The notes beneath the pieces were generated by a model, which was given only the letters and a program-made list of their open reading frames with translations, made no database searches and was not told where the DNA came from. 49,583 nt of DNA from Gammaproteobacteria bacterium. Its GTDB lineage: Bacteria > Pseudomonadota > Gammaproteobacteria > Pseudomonadales > Cellvibrionaceae. The position numbers and the translations under genes are program-made. The stretch spans positions 1 to 49,583 of the forward strand of contig JAGKWY010000036.1 in the NCBI GenBank assembly GCA_021151625.1. Direction: 5' to 3'. The number at the start of each line of letters is the position of its first letter. The stretch's first letter is position 1. Below, one piece after another: positions 1 through 8,119 of the stretch.

Positions 1-333
1 AGGCTGCAAAGGGTAAGTTGTGGGTAACTGCGATAGGTGTTGATAATGGTCATTTCTAATTAAGTCCGTGCGCAACTGCATGCGTTCCTGTTGTAACCCT
101 GGTTCCTGCCTGGGTCGTGAAAGACGAGGGGCTGTGCCATGTCGTCTGGAATTGCATTCTAGCCTAAGTTGCGGTCAGCTGCTAAGCGCTAGTTCGCGTA
201 CACAAGCTGCTGTGGGCTTGCACGAAATTCCGCTAGAATGCGCGCTTTCGCCCCAAGGGGCCAAGCCCTACGCCAGCACATGATAGTCTGGCTCACTAAA
301 GCAGCTAAAAAATAGCTCATCAAGAGAGGCTCT
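1..333. other. Region upstream of serB, no confident gene
   Basis: No convincing complete gene is visible here. A TAGAAT hexamer at about 233-238 could be the -10 element for serB, but no good -35 stands 17 bases before it. A GAGAGG ribosome-binding site at 324-329 serves serB. On the minus strand an ATG at about 54 opens a frame that runs off the left edge; with under 20 codons and no clear Shine-Dalgarno it cannot be called. In many gammaproteobacteria serB is divergent from a membrane-protein gene of the AhpA/YtjB family, so such a gene may lie just outside. Confidence 0.4.
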
Positions 334-1560
334 GTGAACGAAATTTTACTGATTAATGCCTCGGGTGTGGACAAACCCGGTGTCACCCGCGCCATCACCC
401 GTGTACTGGCTAGCGTCAATGCGCGCGTACTGGATATAGGCCAGGCTGTAATTCACGATACCCTGGCATTGGGAATACTTGTGGAGTTGCGTATTGCCCC
501 CGATGCGCGCGCGCAGTTGTTGGAACAAATCCAGCAGGCGACTCAACCCTTGGGAATTCAGGTGCGCTTCCAAACTATCGGTGCCGAAAGTTATGACCAA
601 TGGGCCGAGCAGCAGGGTAAGACCCGCCACATAGTGACCTTGCTCGCGCGACAGGTGGATGCGGGCATGATCGCCGAGCTGACTGCAGTTACCTCCAAAC
701 ATGGCTTGAATATAGACTCGATCAACCGCCTATCCGGGCGTGTTTCCTTGGCGGAATTAACCGCTGAAGATTCGGCGCAATCCAGTGCCTGTGTCGAGTT
801 TTCGGTGCGCGGTACGCCGGCGGATTTAACCGCGTTGCGCGCAGATTTTATGGAGCTTTCTGCACAGCTTAATATTGATGTCGCCTTCCAGCGCGATACG
901 GTTTACCGCCGCAACCGCCGTCTGGTGTGCTTCGATATGGATTCCACGCTGATTGATGCAGAAGTTATCGACGAATTGGCAAAAGCAGCCGGTGTAGGCG
1001 AGCAGGTTGCTGAAATCACCGAAGCCGCCATGCGCGGCGAGCTGGATTTTAAACAAAGTTTTGCGCGGCGTATGGCGCTGTTGAAAGGCCTGGATGAGTC
1101 TGTCCTTGCAGGTATCGCAGCGCAATTGCGTTTAAACGAAGGTGCGGAAAAGTTAATTTCCACACTGAAAAAGCTTGGCTACAAAACCGCCATTTTATCG
1201 GGTGGCTTTAATTACTTTGGTCGCTATCTACAAAACAAGTTGGGTATCGATTATGTCTATGCCAATGAGTTAGATATTGTCGATGGCAAAGTCACTGGTG
1301 AAGTGAAAGGTATAGTGGTTGATGGCAAGCGCAAAGCGGAACTGTTAGAAATGCTCGCCAAACAAGAAGGTATTGCGCTGGAACAAGTTATTGCCGTTGG
1401 CGACGGTGCTAATGATTTGCCGATGTTGAGTGTTGCAGGCCTTGGTGTTGCCTTCCGCGCGAAGCCGTTAGTCAAAGCCTCTGCCGAACACAATATTTCC
1501 AATCTCGGGTTGGATGCAATTTTGTATCTGTTAGGATTTCGCGAGCGCGATAAACTTTAA
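334..1560 (+). CDS. serB: Phosphoserine phosphatase SerB (ACT + HAD)
   Basis: This enzyme carries out the last step of serine synthesis, hydrolysing O-phosphoserine to serine in the cytosol. The protein has 408 residues. The first ~190 form ACT-like regulatory domains typical of the long Pseudomonas-type SerB. A HAD phosphatase domain follows, with the nucleophile motif FDMDSTLID (Asp201 nucleophile, Asp203 acid/base), the motif II serine in ILSGGF and the metal-binding VGDGANDLPML near the end. The GTG start at 334 is chosen because GAGAGG stands five bases upstream. It is convergent with the fimX-like gene, and a bidirectional hairpin lies between them. The serB-fimX neighbourhood matches Pseudomonas aeruginosa (PA4960/PA4959). 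Nothing appears damaged. Confidence 0.96.
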   Translation: MNEILLINASGVDKPGVTRAITRVLASVNARVLDIGQAVIHDTLALGILVELRIAPDARAQLLEQIQQATQPLGIQVRFQTIGAESYDQWAEQQGKTRHIVTLLARQVDAGMIAELTAVTSKHGLNIDSINRLSGRVSLAELTAEDSAQSSACVEFSVRGTPADLTALRADFMELSAQLNIDVAFQRDTVYRRNRRLVCFDMDSTLIDAEVIDELAKAAGVGEQVAEITEAAMRGELDFKQSFARRMALLKGLDESVLAGIAAQLRLNEGAEKLISTLKKLGYKTAILSGGFNYFGRYLQNKLGIDYVYANELDIVDGKVTGEVKGIVVDGKRKAELLEMLAKQEGIALEQVIAVGDGANDLPMLSVAGLGVAFRAKPLVKASAEHNISNLGLDAILYLLGFRERDKL

Positions 1561-1580
1561 TCGCTAAGAAATCCAGACAT

Positions 1581-1610
1581 AAAAAAACCGGAGCCAGCTC
1601 CGGTTTTTTT
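1581..1610. terminator. Bidirectional rho-independent terminator serB/fimX
   Basis: An ACCGGAGC arm pairs with GCTCCGGT around a two-base CA centre. It is preceded by a run of A and followed by seven T, so it can end transcription of serB on the plus strand and of the fimX-like gene on the minus strand. Confidence 0.9.
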
Positions 1611-1632
1611 ATGAATTAAAGGGGCTGGGAGA

Positions 1633-3735
1633 TTACGACTCCATATTAAAATCGTAAGTCATGCCGGTGCTTGGCTCTTGCAAGTAATGCCCCTGAATAT
1701 AATGGGCACCCGCTTGCCACAGGGTAGAGAGCACGCTGGCGTTTTCTACAAAAGGTACCAGGGTGATTTTGTTTTCGCCGTTCAGCTTTTCAATTAATTG
1801 AATCAGTGTTTCCGGGCTTTCATTATTGTTTTGGATGTCGGTAGTGAAAGAGCCATCCACTTTAATCATTTCAGCGGGAACATGGCTCAATGTATTAAAT
1901 GGATTTAATGAGCAGCCAAAATTGCTGATTGAAAATTGTGTTTTGAGTTTATTTAAACCTTCGGAGAAGTGTTTCGCTGCATTCAGATGGTTGGTAACAT
2001 CAATTTCCTGTGCCTGGAATACAATTGAATCGGACATTAATTTTGCCGCTTTAAAGGCAACGCCTAACCAGGGGATGAGTGTTTCATCGCATAATGACTG
2101 GCGACCAATATTCACGATCAGTTTGGTCTTGTTGCCCTTGGCGCGATGCTGCGACAACATTTTGATCGATTCCAGAATTACCCAGCGATCAATTTTGGTG
2201 GCAACACTGATATTGGCCGCTGCCTCCAGGAAATGATTAGGCGTAATTTCCTCGCCCTTGTCATCCAGCATACGCAAATAGACTTCGTAATATTCTTCGT
2301 CAGAGCCGCGCAGGCTAATAATGGGCTGAAATAATAACCGGAAGCGATCATTGGCGAGTGCGTGCTGGATAACCGCAGCTACATCGATTTTTATTTCCTC
2401 TTTGGAAATTTCCGGTTCAAACAAGAGTGCGCTGTTGCCATTTTCGCTGCGCACTTTTTCCATCGCCATGCGCGCCTGCTCAATAACAGTGTTGGTGCTG
2501 GTGGTGGTTTCATTGATTAATGAAATACCAATACTACAAGTAATCTGCAATGTCTTGTGATCAATATCGATAATGTGCGCTTCAATATCTTTGCACAATT
2601 GATTGGCGCGATTGACGGCGGCATCGGCTTTGACGTTGGGCGCAATAATGGCAAAGGTGGAATCGCCCAGACGTGCAATGGTATCACTGGTGTTGGCTTT
2701 GGCGCGAAGCAGTGTCGCTATGTCTACCAGCGCTAAGTCTGAACCGGCAACACCAAAGGTATTTTTGATGCGCTCGCTGAAATTATCCAGTTCGATATAA
2801 AACAAACAGAAAATTTGTTTGTCATCAACAGTATCAATAATGTGATCCAACTGGTTGAGCAGGTATTGGCGATTGTAAACGCCTGTGACCAAATCCTGCC
2901 ATTTGATCTGCTTCAGTTGAGCTTCCAGCGCTTCGTTATTGGTGTGCACAACCGAGGTGGCTGCACGCGCTAAAAACTGGATGCATGGTTCTTCGTCGTA
3001 AGTAACCAGTGAAACTTCCAGATCTATGTGCTTGGTTTCGCCTGCCTGGGTGATACCACTAAAAGCCAACGAGCTGGACTCAGCTTCCTCACCCTTGATG
3101 GTGAAATCTTTCAAAAAGTTTTTCAGCCGATTTTGGTCGACATTGGCGACCATATCCATGATCGGCATGGCTTCGATATCGTCGCGATTTTCGTAGGCAA
3201 ATAATTCTGCAAAAGATTCGTTAGCATAAAGATACAAACCATCCTGCACGAAGGCGATAGCATCGCGCGAGCTGTCCAGTAATTGCTGGCTGCGGCGCTC
3301 AGCTTCACGAAAACGGCGGTCGGCGTTGCGGCGTGCCTGACGGTGTTCGCGATTGCCTAGCTCGCGATCAATCACCAGAAGTAAATGTTGGTCATCGTCG
3401 AGATTAACCACGTCAGTGGCACCTACACGCAAACCTTCTACTACGGCGAAAGGATTTTCATCTTCATCGAATTCACTGAGCAAAATAACTGGCACATCTT
3501 TATTGAGGCGACGAATTTGCTTGATGGCGGTTTGCGGGCTGGGGTTGGTGGTTTTGTCATTGCCAATTAACAGATCCCAGCTTTGCTCCTGAAGCAATTT
3601 CACCAGCGCTTCTTCGCTCTCCACGTGTTGGGCACGGCAGGGGTGGCCGGAAGCGTGCAGCATACTGATCAGCCGCTCGGCTTCAGTGCGCGAATTGTTC
3701 AGGATAAGTAGGCGGATAGTATCTGTTGTTGTCAT
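1633..3735 (-). CDS. fimX: FimX-like c-di-GMP receptor (REC-PAS-GGDEF-EAL)
   Basis: In order the protein has a response-regulator-like domain (1-125), a PAS domain (about 145-260), a GGDEF domain (about 280-430) and an EAL domain (about 440-700). Both catalytic domains are degenerate. The GGDEF signature reads RLGDSTF, the EAL motif reads EVY within YEVYLRM, and the usual DDFGTG reads SNFGCS, so neither diguanylate cyclase nor phosphodiesterase activity is expected. The receiver also lacks a normal phospho-Asp context (DLLIGND). This pattern and the 700-residue length match FimX of Pseudomonas (about 691 residues), which binds c-di-GMP through its dead EAL domain and promotes type IV pilus assembly and twitching. 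Position next to serB supports orthology. It is likely co-oriented, and perhaps co-transcribed, with the PilZ-like gene upstream. The start has a GAAGACCT element just before ATG. Confidence 0.88.
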   Translation of the reverse strand: MTTTDTIRLLILNNSRTEAERLISMLHASGHPCRAQHVESEEALVKLLQEQSWDLLIGNDKTTNPSPQTAIKQIRRLNKDVPVILLSEFDEDENPFAVVEGLRVGATDVVNLDDDQHLLLVIDRELGNREHRQARRNADRRFREAERRSQQLLDSSRDAIAFVQDGLYLYANESFAELFAYENRDDIEAMPIMDMVANVDQNRLKNFLKDFTIKGEEAESSSLAFSGITQAGETKHIDLEVSLVTYDEEPCIQFLARAATSVVHTNNEALEAQLKQIKWQDLVTGVYNRQYLLNQLDHIIDTVDDKQIFCLFYIELDNFSERIKNTFGVAGSDLALVDIATLLRAKANTSDTIARLGDSTFAIIAPNVKADAAVNRANQLCKDIEAHIIDIDHKTLQITCSIGISLINETTTSTNTVIEQARMAMEKVRSENGNSALLFEPEISKEEIKIDVAAVIQHALANDRFRLLFQPIISLRGSDEEYYEVYLRMLDDKGEEITPNHFLEAAANISVATKIDRWVILESIKMLSQHRAKGNKTKLIVNIGRQSLCDETLIPWLGVAFKAAKLMSDSIVFQAQEIDVTNHLNAAKHFSEGLNKLKTQFSISNFGCSLNPFNTLSHVPAEMIKVDGSFTTDIQNNNESPETLIQLIEKLNGENKITLVPFVENASVLSTLWQAGAHYIQGHYLQEPSTGMTYDFNMES

Positions 3736-4040
3736 AGGTCTTCTGTATATCAGGGGGCTCCCGGCTCATTTTGACTATAGCGCGTTTTTTGGCGCTCAAG
3801 CCGCGGGTCGCTGCAATTCCTGGTGTCGTTAGTTTGTTTTTGTTGAATCTGCTGACCACTTCCTGCCGATAAGCCGGAAAACTCTGCCTTGTGTCGCAAC
3901 GCGCTTGCCATGCCGGGTGAGCTATTGAAGGGGCTATATTACTGAAATCGGTTGCTCGCTCAACTTCACATGCGATTTATGCGATCTGGTCGTGCCTTTT
4001 GTGCTCTGGTTCGCACTTGGCGAGGTAATGGCTGAACAAT
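3736..4040. other. Gap between PilZ-like gene and fimX
   Basis: This 305-base gap separates two minus-strand genes. No ORF with coding character, clear hairpin terminator or recognisable operator was found. It probably holds a fimX promoter, but no -35/-10 pair stands out. Confidence 0.4.
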
Positions 4041-5897
4041 TTATTGCCAGACTGAATCAAAATCGTCTTTCTTCTGCTCTGCCTGGGGTTTGGCTGTGAC
4101 CAGCTCGCGGTAACCAAATTGACTAAATGCACCTGTCGCAAACAAGCGGTTGGTAAGTTGTACTGATTGGTCCTGGGTGCTGACTCCTGGCTGGGGCTGC
4201 AGATAAAGCCGTGCCTTAGTGAATTCGTGGAAGCTGATGGCGTTGGCAATCAGGCTGGCAGGTTGGTTGATGGCTTTAAGCTCCGGGATTTGCAGAGCGC
4301 GCAAATACTCGGCAAAGCCACCAGTTTTGTGGACAGCAGCCAAACCCACTGGAATCGCGTGGGGAGCCAGTATCTGTATGCCAAGTTGAGTGGCTCCCTT
4401 GGTTTGGTGGGCCCAGCGCACCACGCCTATCGCCCATTTATTGCGGCCGTATTCGCGCAGGCCCAGTAGTTCACCGGCGCGCACCTGCACCGGAATCTCA
4501 TCGCGCCATTCCAATCCGTAGCCTCCCAGGCTGCGATCGATCAAGGGTACGTTATAAACGGGATGGTTGCCCTGGTAGCTGTCTTTTTCCTGGGATTTAA
4601 GCTGGGTTTCTATATTGATGGTTGGCAGGGCTTTACCATCGAGGATCGTACCTTTTATATCAAATGCATCGCCCCAGGGGTCGTTGGCATTTTTGCTGGT
4701 ATCTGCTTTCAGCTGAATACCGCGTTTTTGGTAAATAGCCCCCTTGGTTGGTGCACCGCTCAGTGCGCTGGACTGGTTTAAAAACAGGTTAAAGGGCAGC
4801 TCGCCTGCTAGGTGGAAATGGATGTTGGTCAAACCAACAGTGACTTCTATATCCGTATTTACCTCCTGGCGTTCGAAGCTGCGCATCGCCAGGTGGCTCC
4901 AGGCCTGTTCCAGATGTTTTGTCAGCGCAGCAGTCAGGCTAACCCCTGAAGGTAAGGAATGATTTTCCGGTTCATTCGTTACGCGTTGGAATAACTCGCG
5001 CAACTGTTGGACTAACTGGGTCGTACGCAACTCCATCAGCGTCTGATCGGTCTGTTCGTTGGTTGGGCGCCAGTTGGATTTATAAAAAGGCGGGCGGTTG
5101 CTGTCCAGTAACACCACAAACAGGTTTTCTTTACCTGCCGGGGTATAGCTTTCCAGTTCGGCAATACTGGCTAGTAAATCCAGTAATTTATAAGTGTTTT
5201 CAATTTCGTCCTGGCGCAGTTGGTTTGGTCGCGCTGTGGCCAGCAATAAAATTCGGACATAAGTCTGGTGAATGTTTTTTAGTCCGTGGTGATGGGGTTG
5301 TTTGTCCTCAACGAGTTCGTATTCCAGTGATAGTAATCGGGCCAGGCGATAAAGCGCATGTATCTCTGCCCATACCTGGCTGGATACGGGCAGGTAGAGC
5401 TGATAGGAGCGCAGTAGCAGCAGCCCCAGGGCTGACATTGCGCGCTGGATTGCCAAAGGTAGTTCGGACGGTGCGGGCGCTTTACCCAGGGTTGTGCGGG
5501 TTTTCAGGCAGAGCTCGCGCACCACTGCAAGATAGCCGTTTAAAAAGTGTTTCTGGATTGCCTGGGCTACAGTGGCCGTTTTCAGCGCGGCTTCCGGCAA
5601 TATCAGCGGCTGGTTCAGGTATTTCACGGCCAGTCCATTCAGGGTCTGGTGCACCGGGATACGCAACAATTCCAACAAGCTCAGACGGTTATCCCAGCTG
5701 GTTTGCAGGCGGCTTAGTTCGTGTACGGCGGTATATAAAGGCGCGCTTACCTGCTGCGCCTGGGTGAGTGGCAGTTGCTGCAGCCACTGTTTAAGTTGTG
5801 GTTCTTTACTGCCGGCGCAAAAGCTGAGCTGTGCCAGATTTTGCGCCGGCACTATGAGCTTGCTCAGTAATGGTTGTAGATCAATATCTGTGGTCAT
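4041..5897 (-). CDS. Large PilZ-like domain protein (PA4958-type)
   Basis: This is a 618-residue cytosolic protein with no signal peptide or membrane segment. The first ~370 residues are leucine- and glutamine-rich helical sequence with no recognised family. The C-terminal third looks like a PilZ fold: IDRSLGGYGLEW fits the D-x-S-x-x-G c-di-GMP-binding signature, and is followed by beta-rich sequence (RAGELLGLRE, WAIGVVRWA). A clear RxxxR arm just before the domain was not seen, so c-di-GMP binding is an inference. It lies directly upstream of the FimX-like gene in the same direction, as the uncharacterised PA4958 does in Pseudomonas, which suggests a joint role in c-di-GMP-controlled surface behaviour. 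The start overlaps a short ATGAATG context without a strong ribosome-binding site. Confidence 0.7.
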   Translation of the reverse strand: MTTDIDLQPLLSKLIVPAQNLAQLSFCAGSKEPQLKQWLQQLPLTQAQQVSAPLYTAVHELSRLQTSWDNRLSLLELLRIPVHQTLNGLAVKYLNQPLILPEAALKTATVAQAIQKHFLNGYLAVVRELCLKTRTTLGKAPAPSELPLAIQRAMSALGLLLLRSYQLYLPVSSQVWAEIHALYRLARLLSLEYELVEDKQPHHHGLKNIHQTYVRILLLATARPNQLRQDEIENTYKLLDLLASIAELESYTPAGKENLFVVLLDSNRPPFYKSNWRPTNEQTDQTLMELRTTQLVQQLRELFQRVTNEPENHSLPSGVSLTAALTKHLEQAWSHLAMRSFERQEVNTDIEVTVGLTNIHFHLAGELPFNLFLNQSSALSGAPTKGAIYQKRGIQLKADTSKNANDPWGDAFDIKGTILDGKALPTINIETQLKSQEKDSYQGNHPVYNVPLIDRSLGGYGLEWRDEIPVQVRAGELLGLREYGRNKWAIGVVRWAHQTKGATQLGIQILAPHAIPVGLAAVHKTGGFAEYLRALQIPELKAINQPASLIANAISFHEFTKARLYLQPQPGVSTQDQSVQLTNRLFATGAFSQFGYRELVTAKPQAEQKKDDFDSVWQ

Positions 5898-6098
5898 TCA
5901 TTCGCCATCAGCTAAATTGCAGTTATAACTATCTCTTTGAATATAGACAATTTTTACCGCTTCGCTCGCTTTGCTCCTGACTAATGCATGTAAAGCAGGG
6001 ATAAGTGCGTTGTCATCTCGCATGTTTGTACTATTTTTAATGCCACCACTGCGTACTAATTACTATTACGACCAATAACAAGAACCGGAGTTTTACCA

Positions 6099-7784
6099 AT
6101 GCGTTCCCTGTCTATGAAGTACAAGCTGATCCTGCTGGGGTTGGTGCCTGGTATCGTCATTTTGCTGGTGCTGCTTGCCCTTGTGAGCTCCCGCATGAAC
6201 AAGGTGGTTGATAAAGACATGGAAGTGCTGCGCGATACTCTGCTGGAGGCCCACAAAACTGAATTGCGCCATTCATTGGATGTGGCTGCATCCCTGATTA
6301 AACCCTTATACGACGCCTCCAGTGCTAATGATACGCCTGAAAAAGTCCAGGCGATTGAACTGCTCAAGCGTCTGAAATACGGTAAGGATGGCTATTACTT
6401 TGGCTATAACGGCAACTCGGTGCGGGTATTTTCTGGCAGCGATAATGCCAAAATCGGCGAGAGCTTCCAGGGCTATAAAGACGTAAACGGTGTGTTTCTG
6501 ATTAATGAGCTGGTCAAGCAAGGCAGGGCTGGCGGTGGGTTTGTCACCTATCACTTTCCCCGGCAAGGGCAGGGCGAGACTGCCTACCCCAAGCTCAGCT
6601 ATGCCATCTGGTTGGAAAAATGGGATCTGATGCTCGGTACCGGTTTCTATATCGACAATATCGATGCCTCGGTAGCGGAAGCGCGTGCGCTCAGTGAAGC
6701 CTATATTCACTCCACGCTGATGATTGTGTTTGCGGTAGCGCTGATTCTGCTGCTTGGCATTTCCCTGTTGGCGGTTTATATCGCCAATAAAACTCTGGAG
6801 CCTTTGAATGGACTGGTGCGCAGCCTGGAGGAAATTGCGCGCGGCGGTGGCGATTTAACCCGCCGTCTCAAACGCACCAGTGATGATGAAATCGGTGCGG
6901 TGATTTCGGCGTTTAATACGTTTGTGGATTCCATCCACGGCATGATCCAGCGCATCCAGCAGCTCACCAAACAGGTAGCGGAAATAGGCCAACAGGTATC
7001 GCGCGATACGACCTCAACCTTCCAGACCCTGGATCACCAGCGCGAGCAAACCCTGCAGGTTGCCAGCGCCATGAATGAAATGGCTGCTTCGGCAGTTGAG
7101 GTGGCGCGCAGTACGCAAGAAGCGGCGCATGCGGCGAGTGTGACCGAGCAGACCACCAAGGACGCACAAAAAACCGCGACTCGTTCGATCGACAATATCC
7201 ACCAGCTCTCTGATGAGGTGCGCTTGAATACCGATGGTTTGCAGCAGTTGCAGCAGGATGTGAACGGCATTGGCGCTGTATCTGATGTGATTCGCGGTAT
7301 TGCCGAACAGACCAACTTGCTTGCGCTCAATGCCTCTATCGAAGCCGCACGTGCAGGCGAAATGGGGCGCGGCTTTGCGGTGGTGGCGGACGAGGTTCGC
7401 GCACTGGCGGCGCGTACGCAGGCGTCCACCCAGGAAATCCAAAGCATGATCCAGCGTTTGCAGAGCAGCACCACAGCAGCAAGTGATTCCATCAAGCGCA
7501 GCCTGATAAAAGGCGATGTCTCGGTACAGATGGTGACGGAAACTTCGGCAGCGCTGAACGCTATCGATGGACAGGTAAGCACTATCAACCAGCGTGGCTT
7601 GCAGATCGCAACCGCCGCGGAAGAGCAGACGCAAGTGATTGAGTCCATCAACCAGAATATGCATGCAATTGCCGATGCAACCGAGTCGGCTAGCAAGTAT
7701 GCCGCGCGGTCCAATGAGTCGGGCGAAGCCCTGGCGAAAGTGGGGGCAGAGCTCCAGCAGCTGGTTGGTCAGTTCCGCACCTGA
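6099..7784 (+). CDS. Methyl-accepting chemotaxis protein, Cache sensor
   Basis: A transmembrane chemoreceptor of 561 residues. Membrane segment 1 is at about 8-30. The periplasmic domain at about 35-200 contains KYGKDGYYFGYN and WDLMLGTGFYIDNID, typical of a single Cache domain that binds small carboxylates. Segment 2 is at about 206-228, then a HAMP linker and a signalling domain whose hairpin tip (EQTNLLALNASIEAAR) begins near residue 403. It should sense a ligand outside the inner membrane and control CheA through CheW. There is no C-terminal pentapeptide for CheR/CheB tethering (it ends QLVGQFRT). The start at 6099 is supported by CCGGAG eight bases upstream. It stands alone, divergent from the PilZ-like gene. 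The ligand cannot be read from the sequence. Confidence 0.93.
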   Translation: MRSLSMKYKLILLGLVPGIVILLVLLALVSSRMNKVVDKDMEVLRDTLLEAHKTELRHSLDVAASLIKPLYDASSANDTPEKVQAIELLKRLKYGKDGYYFGYNGNSVRVFSGSDNAKIGESFQGYKDVNGVFLINELVKQGRAGGGFVTYHFPRQGQGETAYPKLSYAIWLEKWDLMLGTGFYIDNIDASVAEARALSEAYIHSTLMIVFAVALILLLGISLLAVYIANKTLEPLNGLVRSLEEIARGGGDLTRRLKRTSDDEIGAVISAFNTFVDSIHGMIQRIQQLTKQVAEIGQQVSRDTTSTFQTLDHQREQTLQVASAMNEMAASAVEVARSTQEAAHAASVTEQTTKDAQKTATRSIDNIHQLSDEVRLNTDGLQQLQQDVNGIGAVSDVIRGIAEQTNLLALNASIEAARAGEMGRGFAVVADEVRALAARTQASTQEIQSMIQRLQSSTTAASDSIKRSLIKGDVSVQMVTETSAALNAIDGQVSTINQRGLQIATAAEEQTQVIESINQNMHAIADATESASKYAARSNESGEALAKVGAELQQLVGQFRT

Positions 7785-7833
7785 TAGAGATTCAATGTTT
7801 TTGCTCTTGTTTGGTGCGATTTTAATTGGTGAT

Positions 7834-7860
7834 CAATTCCCTGTTGCGAATTGGTTTTTT
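7834..7860 (+). terminator. Possible terminator after chemoreceptor
   Basis: A short CAATTC/GAATTG stem with an eight-base loop is followed by GTTTTTT, about 50 bases after the chemoreceptor stop codon. The stem has only six pairs, so this is a modest candidate. Confidence 0.45.
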
Positions 7861-8073
7861 AAAATTGCACCACTAAAAAACATATTTATGCACGATGCTT
7901 TGAAATTTGCGTTTATCTAGGGCATAAATTTTCTGGTCTTGTTTGGGATGCCTGGTGTATCTGGTTTAATTTCTTTGGAATTGTTTTAAAAGCCAAATAA
8001 AATCAATGTGTTAGTCTTTTCTGTCCGCTCTGTTTGTCGTTTGGGTTATAAAAAACTCCCTCCTTTTGGTCAA

Positions 8074-8089
8074 TGGCATAGCGCTTGCT
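8074..8089 (+). promoter_or_regulatory. Sigma-54 (-24/-12) promoter of nitrate reductase
   Basis: TGGCATAGCGCTTGCT carries the invariant GG and GC of RpoN promoters with exactly ten bases between them (consensus TGGCAC-N5-TTGCW). Transcription should start near 8100, about 20 bases before the ATG at 8120. This fits nitrogen-limitation control by NtrC and RpoN. No convincing NtrC enhancer palindrome was identified in 7785-8060. Confidence 0.82.
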
Positions 8090-8119
8090 AAACCCCTCGC
8101 AATGAGGAGTTGCAACCCT

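Noticed and set aside
1..54. A minus-strand frame starting near 54 and running off the edge
   Set aside because: Too short to judge and without a Shine-Dalgarno; only synteny hints at a divergent gene.
5063..5767. A 234-codon plus-strand frame opposite the PilZ-like gene
   Set aside because: It is the antisense shadow of a gene with clear protein-like sequence and has low-complexity Gly/Arg/Pro composition.
7785..8060. NtrC enhancer sites upstream of the sigma-54 promoter
   Set aside because: GGTGCG and GCACCA half-sites occur but in the wrong order and spacing for a TGCACC-N5-GGTGCA palindrome.
8066..8119. Upstream in-frame start for the nitrate reductase at 8066
   Set aside because: It lies before the sigma-54 -24 element, so it would not be on the transcript; ATG 8120 has the Shine-Dalgarno.
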